A DNA stretch of 64,000 nucleotides from Embleya sp040605455 (GTDB taxonomy: Bacteria > Actinomycetota > Actinomycetes > Streptomycetales > Streptomycetaceae). Under the pieces are notes generated by a model. The model was not told where the DNA came from and made no database searches. It worked only from the letters and a program-made list of their open reading frames with translations. Below are positions 60,702 through 64,000 of the stretch, piece by piece. The DNA is taken from NCBI RefSeq assembly GCF_040605455.1, contig NZ_JBEXCV010000015.1, positions 1-64,000 on the forward strand, in the 5' to 3' direction. Position 1 is the first letter of the stretch. Each line of letters begins with the position of its first letter. The position numbers and the translations under genes are program-made.

Positions 60702-62524
60702 GGGTGCTGCTCGCGAAGCGCGTCGAGACCGTAGCGGGCGCTCACGTCGAGGCCCTCGCCGTAGTGGTACTCCTCCAGCAGCGGCAGGATCTTGGTGCGC
60801 CAGGTCCGTTCGAGGCCGCCGTCGCGGTACACACCCGGCTTCATCAGGTACGAGGGGCCGATGGCGAAGTCGGCGTCGTCGATGCGCGCGTTGAGAGTGT
60901 CGAGGAGATGTGCCGGTTCCGAATCCTTGCGCTCGCGCTTCAGCCAGCGCGCGAGCAGTCCGGCCGTCGGCTCGGTACGCGGGGCCAGTTCCACGAATGC
61001 GAAACGCCGCCGCATCGCGGCGTCGACCAAGGCGATCGACCGGTCGGCGGTGTTCATCGTGCCGATCACGAACAGGTTCGGCGGCAGCGCGAAGTCGTCC
61101 CCGGAGTAGGTGAGGCGGACGGACCTGGTCCGGTACTCCAGCAGGAAGTACAGCTCGCCGAAGACCTTCGCCAGATTGGCGCGGTTGATCTCGTCGATGA
61201 TCAGGAAGTACGGGATGTGCCGGTTGCCCTCACGGGAGGCGAGGTCGGCGAGTTCGCGCAGCGGTCCCGCCGTCAGGCGGAAGGCGACCTCTCGCGTCTC
61301 GGGATCCGCCACGGGCCGGAATCCCTCGAAGAAGTCCTCGTAGGCGTATGACGGGTGGAACTGCACGATCTTGACCTGTTCCCGGCCACCGCCGAAGTAC
61401 TCGGCCAGCTTCAGCGCCAGGTAGGTCTTTCCTGTTCCCGGCGGGCCGTAGAACACCAACTGCTGTTCGTCGATGAGCAGTTCACGGATCTCGTCCAGCC
61501 AGGCACGGTCGTGGACGAGGAGGGTCTCGGCAAGTGCCCCGGTGATGTCCGGCAGCGACAGTTCCCGCTGCGTCGACTGTTCGGCGACGGGGGACCCACC
61601 GGCGCCATCGGTTGCCGGCGGGCCCGTGCGCTCCGTATGCCTGGCGAGCCCGTCCAGGGCGTCCAGGACACCGGTCAGGTCGACGACGTCATGCTGGACG
61701 GACAGTTTCTGCTGCACGGTCTCCGGCAGTTGTTCATACGCGTGGCTCCCCGGCACCCAGGAGACGGTCCTGCGCAGATTGGACAGCCCGTCCGGAGACG
61801 AGGTCTGCACGGCGGCGCCGGTGATCCGCCCGAGACGCAGCCCGCCGTCGTCGATCGTGGCCACGGTGTCGCCCACGCGCATCTGCGTCATGAACGCGTG
61901 CAGTTCGTCGACGAGGCCCCGCTTCTGGTGGTACGAGGTCGCGCCCTCGTACCCCTCCTCCACGTAGCGGCGCAGCACGCTCTTGGTCGGATCGGTCTCC
62001 TCCAGGCGCGGCAGGAGCGCGCCCGCGAGCGAGACGAAGCCCTCCTTCAGCCACAGCTGCCGCACCAGATTGTGCCCGGAGACATTGGAGCCGCGCACCA
62101 GCCATGCCTTGTGCGGGGCGCGCCAGCCGGTGGACAGATAGTCCGCGAGCGGGTGGCCCGCGGTGGTGCGCCAGGACTCCGGGCCGGAGGCGTCGTAGCC
62201 GTACACCAGCGCGGCGGCAGCCGACGAGGAGTTGCAGGTGATGTCCCGGGTCGCGACCCAACTCGGCGGCGTCTGCGGCCGGTCGGGATCGGCGGGTCCG
62301 TCGACGAACCCGCCGCTCGCGCGCAGATCCGCGCGGGTCCGGCGGGCGTGGTCACCGAGCCCGGGCCATGTCTTGGCGGACACGGTCGAACCCTCCTGCA
62401 GGAGGAATCTGTGTGTGCCATTCCCGCCGAACTCCGTGAGCAGATGCCCACGCGCCTCGCCGCCGTCCTCGGAAAGCCTGATGTGGAACTCGGGGGTGCC
62501 GGGGAGGTGTTCGGGGTGCGGCAT
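60698..62524 (-). CDS. mcrB: McrB-type AAA+ GTPase with N-terminal DUF4357
   Basis: 608 residues. The N-terminal 110 residues contain ATRDITCNSSSAAAALVYG, matching DUF4357, a domain linked to restriction systems. A middle recognition region follows. The C-terminal AAA+ domain has FYGPPGTGKTYLALKLAE (Walker A), FLIIDEINRANLAKVFGEL (Walker B) and IGTMNTADRSIALVD, the McrB signature, plus MRRRFAFVEL. It should form a GTP-driven hexamer that recruits McrC. The start at 62524 follows AGGAAGG. A pair of TTGAC palindromes lies in its promoter region. It is a type IV modification-dependent restriction system by family. Confidence 0.92.
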   Translation of the reverse strand: MPHPEHLPGTPEFHIRLSEDGGEARGHLLTEFGGNGTHRFLLQEGSTVSAKTWPGLGDHARRTRADLRASGGFVDGPADPDRPQTPPSWVATRDITCNSSSAAAALVYGYDASGPESWRTTAGHPLADYLSTGWRAPHKAWLVRGSNVSGHNLVRQLWLKEGFVSLAGALLPRLEETDPTKSVLRRYVEEGYEGATSYHQKRGLVDELHAFMTQMRVGDTVATIDDGGLRLGRITGAAVQTSSPDGLSNLRRTVSWVPGSHAYEQLPETVQQKLSVQHDVVDLTGVLDALDGLARHTERTGPPATDGAGGSPVAEQSTQRELSLPDITGALAETLLVHDRAWLDEIRELLIDEQQLVFYGPPGTGKTYLALKLAEYFGGGREQVKIVQFHPSYAYEDFFEGFRPVADPETREVAFRLTAGPLRELADLASREGNRHIPYFLIIDEINRANLAKVFGELYFLLEYRTRSVRLTYSGDDFALPPNLFVIGTMNTADRSIALVDAAMRRRFAFVELAPRTEPTAGLLARWLKRERKDSEPAHLLDTLNARIDDADFAIGPSYLMKPGVYRDGGLERTWRTKILPLLEEYHYGEGLDVSARYGLDALREQHP

Positions 62525-62575
62525 GGGTGACCTTCCTGGGTGGGCGAGACCCGCGCGACCCCTGGATCATATGTG

Positions 62576-62635
62576 TTGACGCTGTCAATTCACAATGCCC
62601 CTGAGGGTATGTCCAGTGCGTTGACATCGTCAACG
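62576..62635. promoter_or_regulatory. two TTGAC-N3-GTCAA palindromes in the mcrB / mini-sigma divergent promoter
   Basis: TTGAC-GCT-GTCAA (62576-62588) and CGTTGAC-ATC-GTCAACG (62619-62635) are perfect inverted repeats with the same core and spacer length. Their centres are 45 bp apart. They fill the divergent region between mcrB and the sigma-like gene, so a common repressor is likely. Confidence 0.6.
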
Positions 62636-62706
62636 GAATCGTCTAGCGTACCCGTACGGCTGACTCGTCGGGAGGCTGTCGTCGTGGGACGTCTTGGGGG
62701 GAAACC

Positions 62707-63192
62707 ATGACCGAATGGGAACGGCGCACGATCGCAGCGGAGTTACCGGCCGTCATCGAGAGGTTGAAGCGCTGCAGGTCCCGTACGGGCGTGGTCGATC
62801 AGCAGGCTTTCGCCCGGGAGGCGGACCGACTCGGTCTGAGAACCGACGAACAGCGGCGAAGGTTCCGCAACGGGCTCGCCGCCGTCGACATTCACGTGGA
62901 CCCGGCGGGCACGCAACGGGCGAACCACCGCCCCGTGCCCGGCACCCGGACCGGCTTCCGTGCTGATCGGCAAGGACTTTGAGGCACGCCTGCGGCATGT
63001 GCTGGAACAGCATTCACCGAGCGTGAGAGGCACATCCTCGTCAGGCGCATGGGGCTCGACGGCGCGGAGCCCGACACGCTGGGCGAGATCGGTGCGGTCT
63101 TCGGCGTCACCCGTGAGCGCATCCGCCAGGTCGAGAAGGAGGCCAAGCCGCAGTTCCACGATGAGCTTACGACTCGGGGATCGCATCCATGA
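62707..63192 (+). pseudogene. sigma-factor-like gene (region 1.1-like plus region 4), double frameshift
   Basis: From ATG 62707 the frame reads a region 1.1-like helical domain (ELPAVIERLKR ... AFAREADRLGLRTDEQ) and stops at 62980-62982. The next frame then carries LIGKDFEARLRHVLEQ (about 62961-63010). The first frame resumes with FTERERHILVRRMGLDG and TLGEIGAVFGVTRERIRQVE, a clear sigma-70 region 4 helix-turn-helix, to a stop at 63190-63192. Two compensating frameshifts therefore interrupt the gene. No region 2 or 3 is present. It may be a decayed regulator of the McrBC genes, or assembly errors may hide an intact gene. Confidence 0.65.
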
Positions 63193-63718
63193 AGATTTCG
63201 TCCACGCGCTTGCCCGCCCACAGGGCACTGTGGCGGCGGTGGCCGATGAGCTGGAATCCGGCTCGGGTGTAGGCGCGGATGCCGGCGACGTTGGGCTCCA
63301 GAACGGTCAGGTACACGTTCTCCAAGCCCGCGTCCTCGAAGGCGTAGTCCAGAACGAGGCGCGTCGCGGGAGCTGCGAGCCCCCGCCCTCGACCTTCCTC
63401 TCCCAGGGCGATGAGGAACTCCGCCGCTGCGACAGGACGGTCGATCGACAGAGTCGCTGTGCCAACAGGCAAAGGGCCGCCGGCGCGGTCCTGGCGAGCC
63501 GGGTCGTAGATCGTGAAGTGCGCGTTCTCCCCCGCGATCATGACGTCGAGGCCCGCTCGCAGCCCTTCGCGCGTCTCAGGATCAACGCGGCCGTTGCCCC
63601 TCATGGACACGGGATCGTTGGTCCAACGCAGGTACACGTCCAAGAGATCGCGGCGCAGTGGGCCGATGGCGATGGTGTCCGTGGAGCGGAGTAGGTCGGG
63701 GCCGGTCAGGTTCGCGAT
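63167..63718 (-). CDS. GNAT N-acetyltransferase, start codon apparently ATC
   Basis: About 184 residues. The GNAT core has FLIALGEEGRGRGLAAPATRL (acetyl-CoA loop), LDYAFEDAGLENVYL and NVAGIRAYTRAGF. Homologous proteins begin near NLTGPDLL, which here is encoded up to ATC at 63718. GGGAGG lies 8 nt before that ATC, but no ATG, GTG or TTG exists there; the nearest normal start is TTG 63643, which would remove 25 conserved-looking residues. It overlaps the 3' end of the B2 gene by 13 nt. Placement behind a lasso-peptide B2 gene suggests that it acetylates the peptide (inference). Confidence 0.7.
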   Translation of the reverse strand: MANLTGPDLLRSTDTIAIGPLRRDLLDVYLRWTNDPVSMRGNGRVDPETREGLRAGLDVMIAGENAHFTIYDPARQDRAGGPLPVGTATLSIDRPVAAAEFLIALGEEGRGRGLAAPATRLVLDYAFEDAGLENVYLTVLEPNVAGIRAYTRAGFQLIGHRRHSALWAGKRVDEIFMDAIPES

Positions 63719-64000
63719 GGTGATCGCCTCCCGGGGATGCGCAGGACGGTGGTGTAGGCGGCGGTGTCCGCCGGTTCGTTGACGGGCTCCCCGGAGTCAG
63801 TGTGCTCGATCCACGCGTGCAGGCGGACCGGATCGGGTGCGATGCCCTGGCACCAGGTTGCCGAGTATCCCCGGAGCGCGAGCAATACCATCGCGGCGGT
63901 CGCCTGTTCCAGGCACACCGCTCGGGCGGGGCACCATCCGGCGGCGCGCCGGACGGCGTCGACGGATTCGGCGGCGGTCGCCGGATCCGCCGAGGGCACA
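63706..64000 (-). CDS. lasso peptide B2 protein (transglutaminase-like leader peptidase), 5' part outside window
   Basis: 97 residues are visible and the gene runs off the right edge. AGWCPARAVCLEQATAAMVLLALRG with the catalytic Cys, then LHAWIEHTDSGEPVNEP with the catalytic His, is the pattern of PF13471 B2/LarD-type proteases, which remove the leader from lasso precursors. The end VLRIPGRR is followed by a stop at 63706-63708. A lasso cyclase, RRE protein and precursor are expected beyond 64000. It overlaps the GNAT gene, so the two form one operon. Confidence 0.75.
   Translation of the reverse strand, partial: VPSADPATAAESVDAVRRAAGWCPARAVCLEQATAAMVLLALRGYSATWCQGIAPDPVRLHAWIEHTDSGEPVNEPADTAAYTTVLRIPGRRSPSRT

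Noticed and set aside
1..64000. CRISPR arrays, insertion sequences, tRNA or rRNA genes
   Set aside because: No regularly spaced repeat-spacer pattern, transposase gene, or convincing tRNA cloverleaf or rRNA core was seen by reading; small tRNAs could still be missed without a covariance search.

Overview
The window is very GC-rich DNA with dense, overlapping operons, GTG starts and typical actinomycete gene families (modular type I PKS, mycothiol-type ArsC, group 3b hydrogenase, DUF1918, DUF4097 and ribbon-helix-helix pairs). It looks like a chromosomal accessory region of a filamentous actinomycete. The genus cannot be fixed from the sequence alone.

Layout. (1) 518-24820 is the right-hand part of a PKS-NRPS cluster. 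In order it holds a free-standing peptidyl carrier protein, a P450, an alpha/beta-hydrolase with a Cys nucleophile, a KSQ loading protein, three single-module PKS proteins (KS-AT-KR-ACP; KS-AT-DH-ER-KR-ACP; KS-AT-ACP), a C-A-PCP NRPS and a type II thioesterase. All genes point right, many overlap by 4 nt, and the cluster probably continues left of base 1. (2) 24974-28115 has two related ribbon-helix-helix regulators around a DUF4097 gene, with TGGCGC-type palindromes, then a DUF389 membrane protein. (3) 28366-33188 has a GH15 trehalase/glucoamylase, an FAH-family gene with a doubtful N-terminus, and a threonyl-tRNA synthetase of a non-housekeeping type. (4) 33398-41305 is a leftward operon for 4-hydroxybenzoate to pyruvate plus oxaloacetate by the protocatechuate 4,5-cleavage route, with an IclR regulator and a divergent ModA-like protein. 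(5) 41764-44836 has small stress-type genes and an arsenic resistance set. (6) 45012-49928 has a two-component system divergent from a flavin-based electron-transfer operon. (7) 49981-57589 has a kinase/ATPase gene and a complete group 3b [NiFe]-hydrogenase operon with a built-in cNMP-binding protein and a divergent maturation protease. (8) 57659-63192 is a defence-like block: HTH-methyltransferase, McrC, McrB and a frameshifted mini-sigma gene. (9) The right edge holds a GNAT gene and a truncated lasso-peptide B2 protease, so a RiPP cluster begins there.

How the biosynthetic genes may work together. The PKS would make a propionate-primed tetraketide ending in an alpha-methyl-beta-keto thioester, which the NRPS condenses with an amino acid. 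The NRPS adenylation domain has lost residues needed for catalysis. Upstream sit a lone carrier protein, a P450 and a Cys-type hydrolase of the kind that moves aminoacyl groups between carriers. My main hypothesis is that the amino acid is loaded and modified on the lone carrier and then shuttled onto the NRPS in trans. No terminal thioesterase or reductase domain is present, so release is also non-standard.
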